A stretch of DNA of 64,000 nucleotides from Xanthomonas sp. SI (GTDB lineage: Bacteria > Pseudomonadota > Gammaproteobacteria > Xanthomonadales > Xanthomonadaceae). Positions 7,295-15,806 of the stretch are shown here, one piece after another. The stretch lies in assembly GCF_014236855.1 (NCBI RefSeq), contig NZ_CP051261.1, forward strand, positions 62,001 to 126,000, written 5' to 3'. The position numbers and the translations under genes are program-made. The notes under the pieces were generated by a model, which saw only the letters and a program-made list of their open reading frames with translations, did not search any database and was not told the origin of the DNA. Position 1 is the first letter of the stretch, and every line of letters begins with the position of its first letter.

Positions 7295-7978
7295 TCAGCG
7301 CCGCGCCGCCGCCCCCCGCCGATACACCCCGCCGAAACTCACGTTCGCGCCGCCGCATTGCAGGTTGTCCGCGACCACCAGCAGGTCGCCGAGCAGCTGC
7401 AGACGGACGTTGCAGTCGTCCTCGCTGACCTCGACCCGGTTGCCTTCCGGATAGCCGCGCGCAGTGACGGCGCCCACGTTCGGGCCGCCCGGCCTTTCCT
7501 CCGGATCCGGATTGGCGCTGGGCCAATAGGCGTCGCCGTTGACGGTGACGCTGCCGTCGCCGTTGGCGGTCAATTGCAGGCCGTTGTCGCCATCGTGCCA
7601 GCGGCCGTTCCAGGCCTGCGGCGTCGGCTCGGCCGCGCTCGGTAACGGCTGCACGCTTTCCTGCGCGACCCAGCCGGCACTGCCGCCGACCTTGTTTGGA
7701 TAGAACGCGCAGGCAAAGCCGTCGCGCCGCTGGGCCAGCACCACGACATCGCCCTTGACCACGTAGGCGCGCTGCCGGCAGGCGGCCTCGCCCTTGCTCG
7801 GGCAACCGTCGCTGTCGTCGAGCAGATACAACCGCGGCACGGCAACCTTGGCGAGCGCGAACCCGGCCGGGCTATTGGCGAACACGCCATTGCGGCAGGT
7901 GGCCGCCTCTTCATCGCCCGGCGCAGCGTGCGCCATTGCCGATACCGCCAACAGGGTGAGCAGCCAAACTCCGCGCAT
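7295..7978 (-). CDS. Secreted protein of unknown function, paralogue of 10016-10699
   Basis: 227 aa with signal peptide MRGVWLLTLLAVSAMAHA. The mature part begins with a Cys-rich SH3-like region (VPRLYLLDDSDGCPSKGEAACRQRAYVVKGDVV, then GWVAQ), a layout typical of SH3-type domains. It ends in a beta-rich domain (WNGRWHDGDNGLQLTANGDGSVTVNGDAYWP). The paralogue 2 kb away has the same length and is nearly identical across most of the protein. About 45 bp upstream of the two starts are also conserved. I do not recognise a named family. The start at 7978 is set by the signal peptide. Confidence 0.68.
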   Translation of the reverse strand: MRGVWLLTLLAVSAMAHAAPGDEEAATCRNGVFANSPAGFALAKVAVPRLYLLDDSDGCPSKGEAACRQRAYVVKGDVVVLAQRRDGFACAFYPNKVGGSAGWVAQESVQPLPSAAEPTPQAWNGRWHDGDNGLQLTANGDGSVTVNGDAYWPSANPDPEERPGGPNVGAVTARGYPEGNRVEVSEDDCNVRLQLLGDLLVVADNLQCGGANVSFGGVYRRGAAARR

Positions 7979-8307
7979 CTCGATCGCTCCAAAGGGTGTG
8001 GCCGGTAGTGTGGGCCAACGGCGGCGAGCGTGCGCCAGGCGGGCGGGCGATTCGGTGCCGGCTGCGTCGCGAAAGCGCACGACCGAGAAAGGCCTGGCGG
8101 TTGCGCCGATGTTCGGACGCAGATGTCGGCCGCCCGCCGCGGCAGCGCTTGGAACGATTGACGCCGGATGACGGCTCGGCGAGGATCGCGCTGGGCCGCG
8201 TTGCGGCGGCTCGGTGGTGGCAAGGCGTGACGAATGCGGGGGCATCCCGATCAATCCTCGGCTTCAAATCGATTCCATTTCCACGCCTGCCCACTGGAGA
8301 TGCCGCA
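7979..8307. other. Intergenic region between divergent genes
   Basis: The 45 bp next to 7978 (ctccaaagggtgtgg, agtgtgggccaa) recurs upstream of the paralogue at 10699, so it probably holds their shared promoter. No other element is visible in the rest. Confidence 0.4.
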
Positions 8308-9288
8308 ATGCATGTTCTTGCCAGACTCGCCATGGCGCTGGTATGCCTCGCCTTCCCGCTCAAGGCGTATGCGACGTTCTCGATCGCGGCATGCGCCCCG
8401 GATGGGTCGTGCGGCGTGGCGGTCGCCACCAACAATCTGGCGGTCGGTGCCAGCGTGATCTATGCCAAGGCCAAGGTCGGCGCACTGGCCACCCAGTACG
8501 AAACCAATCCCGCCTACGGCCCAAGAGGACTCGACTTGCTTGCCGCCGGGTTGCCGCCGTCGAAGGTCATGGCTGAGCTGTTGGCGAAGGACGGGAACTT
8601 CGACGGAACGACCATCGCGGCGCGCCAAGTCGGCATCGTCGCTGCCGCGGGCGCTTCGACGGCCTACACGGGCGAAGAAGCGGCCGCCTCGGCTTGGGCC
8701 GGCGCCCGTCATGGCAAGGGCTACTCGGTCCAGGGAAACGGGCTGGCTTCCGAGCGCGTGCTGACCGCCATGGAGACGGACTTCCTCTCATGTCGCGCGA
8801 CGTTGGCCAATTGCCTGATGGCCAGCCTGGAAGCGGGCGAGAACGCGGGCGGCCAGACCATCGGAAGGTTGTCGGCCGCGTTGCTGGTCAAAACGCCGGG
8901 AGGCGATTGGGAAGATATAGATCTGCGTGTAGACGCGTCGGCGTCTCCGGTTCCGGATCTGCGCCGGCTGCTGGACCGCTACTACGCCCATCAGGCGATG
9001 ATCAACGCCGAGCACCTGGCCGACCGCGGCAAAATCGCCGAGGCCAAGGTAGCGCTCGCCCAGGCGCTGCACCTGAGTTGGCAGTGGGACCGCATCTGGC
9101 GGCGTGCTGCCCGGTTGTCCATGCAACTCGGACAGCCCGAAGACGCCCTCAGCGAACTTGGCGTCTTCGCGGCCGAGAATCCGACGTGGGCGAGGATCGA
9201 ATTGCAGGATCCGATCTACCAGCCGTTGCACGACAATGCGCTTTTCAAGTCTTGGGCTGGCGCCGCTAGCGATGAGCGACCGAAATGA
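8308..9288 (+). CDS. Exported DUF1028 Ntn-hydrolase-like protein
   Basis: 326 aa. The DUF1028 signature is clear: TFSIAA, CGVAVATNNLAVGA, VGALATQYETNPAYGPRGLDLL, RQVGIV, and YSVQGNGL. DUF1028 proteins have an Ntn-hydrolase fold and are normally cytosolic, starting directly with Met-Thr-Phe-Ser. Here a 22-residue signal peptide precedes TFSI, with an AYA cleavage site just before Thr23, so export itself would expose the presumed nucleophile. Residues 250-315 form TPR-like helices (INAEHLADRGKIAEAKVALAQAL). The substrate is unknown. The start at 8308 is chosen over the long upstream extension because of the signal. Confidence 0.75.
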   Translation: MHVLARLAMALVCLAFPLKAYATFSIAACAPDGSCGVAVATNNLAVGASVIYAKAKVGALATQYETNPAYGPRGLDLLAAGLPPSKVMAELLAKDGNFDGTTIAARQVGIVAAAGASTAYTGEEAAASAWAGARHGKGYSVQGNGLASERVLTAMETDFLSCRATLANCLMASLEAGENAGGQTIGRLSAALLVKTPGGDWEDIDLRVDASASPVPDLRRLLDRYYAHQAMINAEHLADRGKIAEAKVALAQALHLSWQWDRIWRRAARLSMQLGQPEDALSELGVFAAENPTWARIELQDPIYQPLHDNALFKSWAGAASDERPK

Positions 9289-9343
9289 TGGGCCGCTGCC
9301 AGTGAAGGGCTGCGCTGCTTCGCGCCATCGCGGGGTCCAGAGG

Positions 9344-9383
9344 ATGGGGTCAGAGTGCACTTTCTTAGTGCACTCTGACCCCC
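9344..9383. repeat. REP-like palindrome, cleanest copy
   Basis: Arms atggggtcagagtgcact (9344-9361) and agtgcactctgaccccc (9367-9383) form an almost perfect hairpin with a 5-nt loop. These sequences resemble those mobilised by REP-associated tyrosine (IS200-like) transposases, but no such transposase gene is in the window. Confidence 0.75.
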
Positions 9384-9471
9384 GGTTTAGCAAACCATTG
9401 CGTACGCCACAGGCGTCGTTCTGTGCTGCCTGCGGGCACCCACGTAGTGGGGGCGTATTGCCATCGACCAC

Positions 9472-9930
9472 ATGAAGACAATCGTTCTGGTGTGCTTTGT
9501 CGCGATCGTGTCCGGCTGCCATGGCGTGGGTTCTGCCGACGGGGAAGGCAGCCAGAAACAGGATCGTAGGATTCGGTTGTCGAGATTCTATTGTCCCCAG
9601 GCCCAGGGCGTCGGTCCCATCAAGGTTGTTCGCATCGAAGAGCTCATCGCGAACGGCCGCGCCTACGAAGGACGTAATGTCTCCGTGACCGGCTACTACA
9701 ACCAAGGCTTCGAGCACTCTGCTCTCTATGCGTCCCCCGGGAAAGATCAATTCGCCCGCACGTTCGCTGACGGTATCTGGATCGATGGCATTTCTGCCCC
9801 TTCGGACGGCAACGGGCAACATCTTCACGTCACCGGAAGCTTCTCGGAAGCGTCCAAGGGTCACCTGTCGCAATGGTCCGGCTCGATCTGTGCGATGAAC
9901 GTTGTGCTGCTTGAGCAGGAGGAGCCTTAG
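9472..9930 (+). CDS. Lipoprotein with an OB-like domain
   Basis: 152 aa; lipobox VSGC (Cys16) after a hydrophobic start marks it as a lipoprotein. The region from about residue 50 (VVRIEELIANGRAYEGRNVSVTGYY, then HLHVTGSFSEA) reads like a tRNA_anti/OB-type small beta barrel that recurs in periplasmic lipoproteins. It sits between the two 227-aa paralogues. No partner or enzymatic motif is visible. Confidence 0.65.
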   Translation: MKTIVLVCFVAIVSGCHGVGSADGEGSQKQDRRIRLSRFYCPQAQGVGPIKVVRIEELIANGRAYEGRNVSVTGYYNQGFEHSALYASPGKDQFARTFADGIWIDGISAPSDGNGQHLHVTGSFSEASKGHLSQWSGSICAMNVVLLEQEEP

Positions 9931-10015
9931 GCGCAGTGTGCCTTCCCTGGCATTGGACGTGGCCGGCGTATGCGCTTCCCCGACACCGCCGAAATCTCGC
10001 TTCCATGTTGCGAAC

Positions 10016-10699
10016 TCAACGCTGCGCCGCCCTCTCCCGCCAATACACCCCACCGAAGCTGACCTTCGCACCACCGCACTGCAGGTTGTCCGCGACCACC
10101 AGCAGGTCGCCAAGCAACTGCAGACGGACCGTGCACTCGTCCTCGCTGACCTCGATCCGGTTGCCGTCCGGATAGCCGCGCGCAGCGACGGCGCCTATAT
10201 GCGGGCCGCCAGGTACTTGCTCCGGATCCGGGTTGGCGCTGGGCCAGTAGGCATCGCCGGTGACGGTCACGCTGCCGTCGCCATTGGCGGTCAATTGCAG
10301 TTCGTTGTCGCCATCGTGCCAGTGGCCGTTCCAGGCCTGCGGCGTCGGCTGGGCCGCGCTCGGCAACGGCTGCACGCTGGCCTGCGCGACCCAGCCGGTG
10401 CTGTCGCCGGCCTTGTTGGGATAGAACGCGCAGGCAAAGCCGTCGCGCCGCTGCGCCAGGACCAGGACATCGCCCCTGACCACGTAGGCGTGTTGCCGGC
10501 AGGCGGTCTCGCCTTTGTCCGGGCAGCCGTCGCTGCCGTCGAGCAGATACAACCGCGGCACCGCCACCTTGGCGAGCGCGAACCCGGCCTGGCTGTCGGT
10601 GAACACGCTAACGCGGCAGGTGTCCGCATCGGCGTCGTCCGGCGCGGCATGCGCCAGTGCCGGTACCGCCAACAGGGGGAGCAGCCAAGCTCTGTGCAT
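10016..10699 (-). CDS. Secreted protein of unknown function, paralogue of 7295-7978
   Basis: 227 aa with signal peptide MHRAWLLPLLAVPALAHA. It is very similar throughout to the product of 7295-7978: same length, same cysteines, same SH3-like and beta-rich C-terminal segments. The differences are concentrated in the first 30 mature residues. The immediate upstream DNA is conserved too, so the duplication included the promoter. Both copies are intact, which suggests both are used. Function unknown. Confidence 0.68.
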   Translation of the reverse strand: MHRAWLLPLLAVPALAHAAPDDADADTCRVSVFTDSQAGFALAKVAVPRLYLLDGSDGCPDKGETACRQHAYVVRGDVLVLAQRRDGFACAFYPNKAGDSTGWVAQASVQPLPSAAQPTPQAWNGHWHDGDNELQLTANGDGSVTVTGDAYWPSANPDPEQVPGGPHIGAVAARGYPDGNRIEVSEDECTVRLQLLGDLLVVADNLQCGGAKVSFGGVYWRERAAQR

Positions 10700-10915
10700 C
10701 TCGATCACTCCAAGGGTGTGGCGATAGTGTGGGCCAATGGCGGCACACTTGGTGCACGCGACGACCGCGCTCATGCGGTCCAGCGGCACGCCGGCCTGGG
10801 GCCTTCAGGCAAGAGACCTGAGAACCTATCGAAAGGTCCGAGCGCCCGCTCCCGTTCGGCGACCGAAGCCCCTACAATCCCGCCCATTCAATCCGCACAG
10901 GCACGAGGAAACGTC

Positions 10916-11428
10916 ATGGAAGAAGATCTCGGCGGCATCGACAAGGAACACGGCCATCCCCGCGCACTCCAGATCATTCCGGACGAATTCTTCTGGGATT
11001 GCACGGACGAGCTTGCTCCGTTCGGCTCCGACGAAGGAGACACCGCCCTTCACGAGTACCGCGAATGGCGCAAGCAACATCCGGGTGAACCGCTCGAGGC
11101 ATGCATCATCTGGACGATCGAGTCGGTCGGGGAGATGGAGGCCTCCGACTATTCGGACGCCATCTTCAACGAGTCCACGGTGCGCGAGCAGATCGAAGAT
11201 CCCGATTTCGACGATCAGCAGTACATCTTCACCACCGACGTTTCGGTGCTGGCGACGGCATTCGGCCAGCTCGCCGATGAGGGCACGATCGATGCTTCGG
11301 CCAAGCCTTTCGCGGTACGCGCGCTCAAGCGCCAAGCGGTCTGGGCCAGGCTCCAGGCCGATTGGGAGTACACGGACGAATACCTCCACAAGCTTTCACG
11401 GCTGCAGGCAGCGCTGGATGCTGCCTGA
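10916..11428 (+). CDS. Acidic hypothetical protein
   Basis: 170 aa, strongly acidic, no signal peptide or membrane segment. Notable segments are PDEFFWDCTDELAPFGSDEGDTALHEYREWR and DYSDAIFNESTVREQIEDPDFDDQQYIFTTDVSVLATAFGQLADEG. The C-terminal third is helical. The start at 10916 follows an AGGAAACGTC leader and is preferred over the very long upstream frame, which runs antisense through the 10016-10699 gene. No family recognised. Confidence 0.6.
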   Translation: MEEDLGGIDKEHGHPRALQIIPDEFFWDCTDELAPFGSDEGDTALHEYREWRKQHPGEPLEACIIWTIESVGEMEASDYSDAIFNESTVREQIEDPDFDDQQYIFTTDVSVLATAFGQLADEGTIDASAKPFAVRALKRQAVWARLQADWEYTDEYLHKLSRLQAALDAA

Positions 11429-11492
11429 CGCCATGCCGGCCTAGGCCGCTGCGGCTCGGCCAACCTCACACATCGCAGCGAACGCATAGCCC

Positions 11493-11930
11493 ATGACGAC
11501 CGACGAGACCTGCCTTGCCGCCCGAAAGACGATGGCCAGCATGCGCGACCGCATCGACGGCGATGCGACGCTCAAGCTGACGCTGGAAGGGATGATCGCC
11601 GTCGAAGAGGCGCATTTCCCAGATCGGACAACATATGAGGCGATGGCGCATATCGAGGAGTGCGCAGCGTGCCAGCGGTGGAGCGCCAGTTGGATGGATG
11701 CCCAGTTTCCCGAGCGCGTGACGCATCGCGAACGGCAGAGCAAGTACTGCTGCATCCACATGTTCTCAGCTGCGACCCATCCCGACGCTGAGGTGCGATT
11801 CGCGTTCGAGATGTTCAGGGGCGAGGATGCATGCTGGTCGATCAATGAGCAGTATGCATTTGCGCGATTCTGTCCATGGTGCGGCCAGGAGCTGCCCAAC
11901 CGAGCCTTCGAACCGGAGCCGATTGCATGA
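11493..11930 (+). CDS. Hypothetical protein with Cys motifs, coupled to a VOC gene
   Basis: 145 aa. A HIEECAACQRW segment near residue 52 resembles the zinc-binding motif of anti-sigma zf-HC2 domains, and the C-terminus has a zinc-ribbon-like FCPWCGQELP knuckle. A CCIHMF segment lies between. The stop overlaps the next start by 4 bp (ATGA), so it is co-translated with the VOC protein. Its role is unknown; metal binding is inferred from the cysteines. Confidence 0.6.
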   Translation: MTTDETCLAARKTMASMRDRIDGDATLKLTLEGMIAVEEAHFPDRTTYEAMAHIEECAACQRWSASWMDAQFPERVTHRERQSKYCCIHMFSAATHPDAEVRFAFEMFRGEDACWSINEQYAFARFCPWCGQELPNRAFEPEPIA

Positions 11931-12322
11931 GCACTTCCCATCCCGTCCATGCCCTCACCGTGATCTACGCCCGGGACATCGAGCGGGTCGCCGAGTTCTA
12001 CAGGAACACGCTCTCGCTCGTGCTTGTGGAACAGGACGACGCATTCGTGGTGGTGGGCAATCCCCACTACGAAATCGCGGTGGTCCGCATGGCGAGCGAC
12101 AGGGCACCCGCTCCCGCACCTGGGCCGCTCCACGTGAGAACCGCAACGCCAATTAAATGCTCGTTCCTGGTGGAGAGCCTGGAGCATGCCCGGTCCGCCG
12201 CCGAGTCCAGCGGCGGCGCCTTCAAGCCGCTCGCATCCGCGTGGCGCTGGCGCGATCAACTGCATTTGGATGGCCATGATCCGGAAGGCAATGTCGTGCA
12301 GGTGCGCGTCATCGCGACCTGA
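11927..12322 (+). CDS. VOC-superfamily (glyoxalase-like) protein
   Basis: 131 aa with the vicinal-oxygen-chelate pattern: VIYARDIERVAEFYRNTLSLVLV at the start, a VVVGNPHYEIAVVRM strand pair, and the closing DQLHLDGHDPEGNVVQVR. This is a single-module VOC protein, expected to dimerise around a metal. The usual ligands are only partly evident, so it may be an antibiotic-resistance- or lyase-like member rather than glyoxalase I. It is translationally coupled to the upstream Cys-rich protein. Confidence 0.75.
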   Translation: MSTSHPVHALTVIYARDIERVAEFYRNTLSLVLVEQDDAFVVVGNPHYEIAVVRMASDRAPAPAPGPLHVRTATPIKCSFLVESLEHARSAAESSGGAFKPLASAWRWRDQLHLDGHDPEGNVVQVRVIAT

Positions 12323-12583
12323 CGATTTGCAGGGCGAGAAGCAGTGGGGCAGCATGCCATGCCATCGTGGGGGGATGCGTCCATAATCGTGGTAATCCGT
12401 ATGCAGCGCTGACAAGTTTTTCTCGGCCAAGGCATCAGCAACACGGTGATGCCCTTGTCCTACTTAGGCTTGCTGTCGTAAGTGGCTGTCCAGTACAGGA
12501 TATTCTTGAGACCGCTCAATGAGATTAGGCAATGCGCTTAGCCAGCCAGCCGTGTGCCAACACTTAACTCCGGATTGAGCAAC

Positions 12584-12979
12584 ATGCAGCGACGCCTTCC
12601 TCTCCTTGGAGCAGCAACCCTCACGGCATGCGCTGCAGGATTTCTGCTGTTCGGCTATTCCCCGGCGCCCTGCGCTTGCGAGACGCCATGGCAACTTGTG
12701 TACGCCGCGTCTGGGCTGCCATTCGATCAGCCCTACACGGCCTATAGCGCACAGCAGGTGGAGCAAGGCCTGAACCGCCATCTTGCAGGATCAGCCGTGC
12801 TCGGTTCGGACGACTACTTCTTCGACGCTTGCAAAGAAACGGCTTCGCAGCATCTTCGGTGTGTCGTAGGCACGGAGCAATCGGTGCTGAGGCAATCAGG
12901 CTTCGTCATCGATATGGACGCGGACGCGCACGGAGGATTCGACCATGCCCATGTGACATCCTATTCCACGTGGCGGTAG
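12584..12979 (+). CDS. Hypothetical membrane-anchored or lipoprotein
   Basis: 131 aa. The N-terminus MQRRLPLLGAATLTACAAGFLLFG is either a transmembrane anchor or a lipoprotein signal with LTAC (Cys16). The rest is predicted extracytoplasmic with four more cysteines (PCACETPW, DACKET, RCVVG). The start at 12584 is chosen because it places the hydrophobic segment at the N-terminus; no good Shine-Dalgarno is visible. The 260 bp before it show nothing recognisable. No family recognised. Confidence 0.5.
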   Translation: MQRRLPLLGAATLTACAAGFLLFGYSPAPCACETPWQLVYAASGLPFDQPYTAYSAQQVEQGLNRHLAGSAVLGSDDYFFDACKETASQHLRCVVGTEQSVLRQSGFVIDMDADAHGGFDHAHVTSYSTWR

Positions 12980-13045
12980 ACGACTTTTCCGGGCGATAGA
13001 GTCCAGTGCCAGAACGCCATCCATCCTCAGTCGAAAGGAGAGACC

Positions 13046-13180
13046 ATGCGTGCGCTTGCAGGGACGTTTCTGGTATCGGCCGCACGTCTCCCGTTATCCA
13101 CGGCATCGAGCCTGTCGTCGATGTCGCCACGCGCGAGGATCCGGTTCGAAGGCACGCCGCCCGATGGTTGGGGTGGATGA
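13046..13180 (+). CDS. Possible 44-aa ORF or degenerate gene start
   Basis: AAAGGAG (13034-13040) lies 5 bp before this ATG and the product begins with a signal-like MRALAGTFLVSAARLP. It stops after 44 residues. The good ribosome site with a very short product suggests either a small exported peptide or a gene broken by a frameshift; no downstream continuation was recognised. Confidence 0.25.
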   Translation: MRALAGTFLVSAARLPLSTASSLSSMSPRARIRFEGTPPDGWGG

Positions 13181-13210
13181 TATCTACCACTCGACAACAC
13201 AAGCAGTCAC

Positions 13211-13492
13211 ATGCCACGAAAGCGCGCATTGGCGGAAGCAGAGGCCGGAAAGCTCATTTCCTCCATCCAGAAGGAATGGGGAAAAGACACCGGGACCGCA
13301 CAGGCCAAAATTTCCGAACACGTCATTGAATCCGCGCACACGCTGCTGCAGGCTGCGCATGGCGATCGTCTGGAAGAGGCGCTCGGGGGCAGGTCGGTCG
13401 TGGACTACTTGGGTGCGCTTTGGGTAAAGCGTCATCCGTCCGTGCTTCCCGCGATATATGCACTCGAGGCGGCGCGTTTCAAACGGTCATAG
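13211..13492 (+). CDS. Small basic hypothetical protein
   Basis: 93 aa, largely helical, starting MPRKRALAEAEAGKLISSIQKEWGKDTG and containing a VVDYLGALWVKRHPSVLPAI segment. There is no signal peptide or membrane helix. It lies in a run of small unrelated genes in the accessory region. The function and family are not recognised, and the coding call rests on a sensible amino-acid composition. Confidence 0.5.
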   Translation: MPRKRALAEAEAGKLISSIQKEWGKDTGTAQAKISEHVIESAHTLLQAAHGDRLEEALGGRSVVDYLGALWVKRHPSVLPAIYALEAARFKRS

Positions 13493-13561
13493 AAGATGGC
13501 CACGCCGAGTTCAGCAACCCCTTTTCGCAGAAAAACCTATTCAACAGCAGGCGAATGACCA

Positions 13562-13807
13562 ATGCAGGCTCGGACAAAAACGCTGTGGAGCGCGCTGGGA
13601 TGGAGTCTGATCGTCCTGGCCACTGCACTGGGGCTGCTAGCGACCTATTGGTGCTGGATTCTCAGGGATGGTCTCGGACCTGATGCGGTAGAGTCGACCG
13701 GTTATGCCGCCGTGGTCGCTGCGGCAACCGGCGGATGGCATCTGCTGGTGCCTGGACTGGTTGTCGGATGTGGGGGCATCCTGTGCTTGTGTAGAAGAGC
13801 GCCCTGA
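13562..13807 (+). CDS. Small two-helix membrane protein
   Basis: 81 aa. Two hydrophobic stretches are visible: residues 9-32 (LWSALGWSLIVLATALGLLATYW) and about 58-76 (HLLVPGLVVGCGGILCLC), separated by an acidic loop. The C-terminus RRAP would be cytoplasmic by the positive-inside rule. Function unknown. Confidence 0.5.
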   Translation: MQARTKTLWSALGWSLIVLATALGLLATYWCWILRDGLGPDAVESTGYAAVVAAATGGWHLLVPGLVVGCGGILCLCRRAP

Positions 13808-13977
13808 GATTGAATTGAAGTGGGCCGCTTCGCCGCTCCAAAAGGCAGGACCGACGCCTCTCAGTCGAGCCTGGCCGTAACGTAACCATGATCCAAAACC
13901 ACGCTGGGTTTGCAGTTCCGAACTTCATCCCAAGCCGCTTCCACTTTGCGGATCGGCCCGCACCAGGCGTAACGTTC

Positions 13978-14382
13978 ATGCTGATCAATCGCGGTCGCGC
14001 AGTGACTTATGGCCTCGTCGCCATCCTTGGCATCATGGCCCTGCAAGCTTTCAATAGCTTCGCCTGCTATCGGCACGGCTTGCGGGAATTTCTTGCCGCA
14101 TTGGGGATGTTCCTGCTCGTTCCCTTGCTGCCGCCGATCATCGCGCTGGCGACGGCCAATCCGTTGCGGGCAGCCGGCGGCTGCCTTCTGTTTGCGCCAT
14201 GGCTGGGGCTGGCGTACTACAGCGACTGCGTGCGCCCATACACCGGCGGTGGGGCGTCGATGATCTATGTCGCGGTCCTTTTCTGGGGGACGCCGAGCTC
14301 GATCCTTGGCGTGCTCGTGACCGGTCCCATCACGCGTATGCTTGGAATTTCCGTGGCGGACGCAGGCGCGAACGCACGCTAG
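13978..14382 (+). CDS. Multi-pass membrane protein of unknown function
   Basis: 134 aa with about four hydrophobic segments (VTYGLVAILGIMALQAF; LAALGMFLLVPLLPPIIAL; AAGGCLLFAPWLGLAYY; SMIYVAVLFWGTPSSILGVLV). The start at 13978 is preferred over 13888, whose extra 30 residues are polar and atypical. The CYRHG and YSDCVRPYTGG loops contain conserved-looking cysteines. No family recognised. Confidence 0.55.
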   Translation: MLINRGRAVTYGLVAILGIMALQAFNSFACYRHGLREFLAALGMFLLVPLLPPIIALATANPLRAAGGCLLFAPWLGLAYYSDCVRPYTGGGASMIYVAVLFWGTPSSILGVLVTGPITRMLGISVADAGANAR

Positions 14383-14545
14383 CTCCTCGAGGTTTCGTAT
14401 GTCGGACACCTTTACGCAGGTCGTCAAGCATCCACCGGCATGTCGCTAGGCGCACAGGCGCCTGAAGCCGCCGTTTCCCGGCAACGCGCAGCGGTCATGC
14501 AGCTCCCGTATCCTTGCCCGCCTCTGCCGTCCACGGATACACCCC

Positions 14546-14956
14546 ATGTCGCTGCGCACCGTGTTCTTGTTCGCCTGCCTGTCGCTAGGCGCGGCGCCGT
14601 TGGCGCAGGCGCAGCCGCACTGCCTGCCCTATGGCCCGATCAAGGTCACGCTGTCCGGCAAGCTGGAGCCGCACGCAAAGCCAGCGACGGCCAGTGCAGC
14701 TGCTGCGGCCGACGCTGGCGGCGAGGTGCTGGTGCTGCCGACGCCGGTCTGCGTGGCGGCCTCGCCTGCCGGACAGGCGCCGCGCCATGAGGATGTGCGC
14801 CGCCTGCGCTTGGTGCTCAGCAAGGAGCAGGCGGCGCACCTGGAAGAAGAAGGCGTCGGGCAGATCGTGCGCGTCACCGGCATGTTGTCGGAAGCCGCAG
14901 CCGGCCAGGGAGCTCCTGCGTTGTTGCTGACGGTGGTGGGCATCGATAGCGACTGA
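14546..14956 (+). CDS. Secreted DUF4431-like protein, diverged
   Basis: 136 aa with signal peptide MSLRTVFLFACLSLGAAPLAQA. The mature protein follows the plan of 5428-5826: HCLPYGPIKVTLSGKL, then LPTPVCV, a helix-strand LRLVLSKEQ and a final VRVTGML. The characteristic PPNYESV segment is replaced by an Ala-rich insert, so it is a divergent member. It converges on the gene at 15045-15806. Confidence 0.6.
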   Translation: MSLRTVFLFACLSLGAAPLAQAQPHCLPYGPIKVTLSGKLEPHAKPATASAAAAADAGGEVLVLPTPVCVAASPAGQAPRHEDVRRLRLVLSKEQAAHLEEEGVGQIVRVTGMLSEAAAGQGAPALLLTVVGIDSD

Positions 14957-15044
14957 GCCGTTTGCTCATCCGTTGCATGCGATCGCGCAAACCGCCCGGT
15001 CTTCGGCGTTCGCTGCTGCTCGGGCACGGGCGCATCGGGAGCCG

Positions 15045-15806
15045 CTAGGGATGCTGCGCCCGCGCATCCGACACGCCAGGGATCGGTGTGGCCTCGGGAA
15101 ACGCTGGGCGCAACAGGTCCACGCCCTCCTGCGGCTTTGCCAGCGTGGTGAGGTCCTTGCGATTGGCGCGCAGCTCGGCGGCGCTGTGTGCGGCGACCTG
15201 GTCGCGGCGTGCCTGCAGCGACGGCTGCAGCTCGCCGTCGCGGTTGAACGACCAGGCCAGCATCGCCTCGCCGACCGGCATCGCGTCGCCGGGACCGGCG
15301 CCGTCGCGGGTATGCCAGGTGTGCCACGTCTTGCCGTAGCTATTCATCTTGCTCCGCATCAGTTCCTTTTCCGCCACAAGCGGCAAGCCGGGCGCAGACA
15401 GCTGGCCGGACAGGATTTCGCCGTTGTGCGGGTGCCAGTAGCCGCGTTCTTCGGGCGGCAGGCGCTGGAACAGGGTTTCGGAAATGATGTACTCCACGCC
15501 GGTCAGGTTGGCTTGGGCGCTGTCGCCGTCGAACAGGGCGCATTGCGCGAAGTCCTGGTTGACCTGGCGGCAGAAGTGGTGCGCTTCCATCTGCTGGTGC
15601 GGGTGCTCCTTCATCGGATGGAAGCCGACCAGGTGGATGTCGAGTTTGGCCAGCGGGCCGTTGCCCTGCAGCGCCTTGGCGCCGGCTTCGAGCATGTCTG
15701 TCTTGGCGGTTTCTTCGGCGCCGGGCGGGTGTGTGGCCGGGCCGGTGTGGTCGCGCGAGCAGGCGGCGAGGGCGAGCAGCAGTGGGGCCAACAGGGTGGT
15801 GCGCAT
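15045..15806 (-). CDS. OBAP/DUF1264 family lipoprotein
   Basis: 253 aa starting MRTTLLAPLLLALAACSRD, with lipobox LAAC. The body matches the oil-body-associated-protein family (DUF1264): LDIHLVGFHPMKEHPHQQMEAHHFC, FAQCALFDGD, NLTGVEYIIS, and YWHPHNGEILSGQL. The bacterial members are of unknown function; the His-rich segments suggest metal or small-ligand binding. The start at 15806 is set by the lipoprotein signal. It diverges from the TonB receptor at 16090. Confidence 0.8.
   Translation of the reverse strand: MRTTLLAPLLLALAACSRDHTGPATHPPGAEETAKTDMLEAGAKALQGNGPLAKLDIHLVGFHPMKEHPHQQMEAHHFCRQVNQDFAQCALFDGDSAQANLTGVEYIISETLFQRLPPEERGYWHPHNGEILSGQLSAPGLPLVAEKELMRSKMNSYGKTWHTWHTRDGAGPGDAMPVGEAMLAWSFNRDGELQPSLQARRDQVAAHSAAELRANRKDLTTLAKPQEGVDLLRPAFPEATPIPGVSDARAQHP

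Noticed and set aside
9902..10915. Upstream extension of the 10916-11428 gene to a 508-aa protein
   Set aside because: The extension runs antisense through the paralogue gene at 10016-10699; a proper start exists at 10916.
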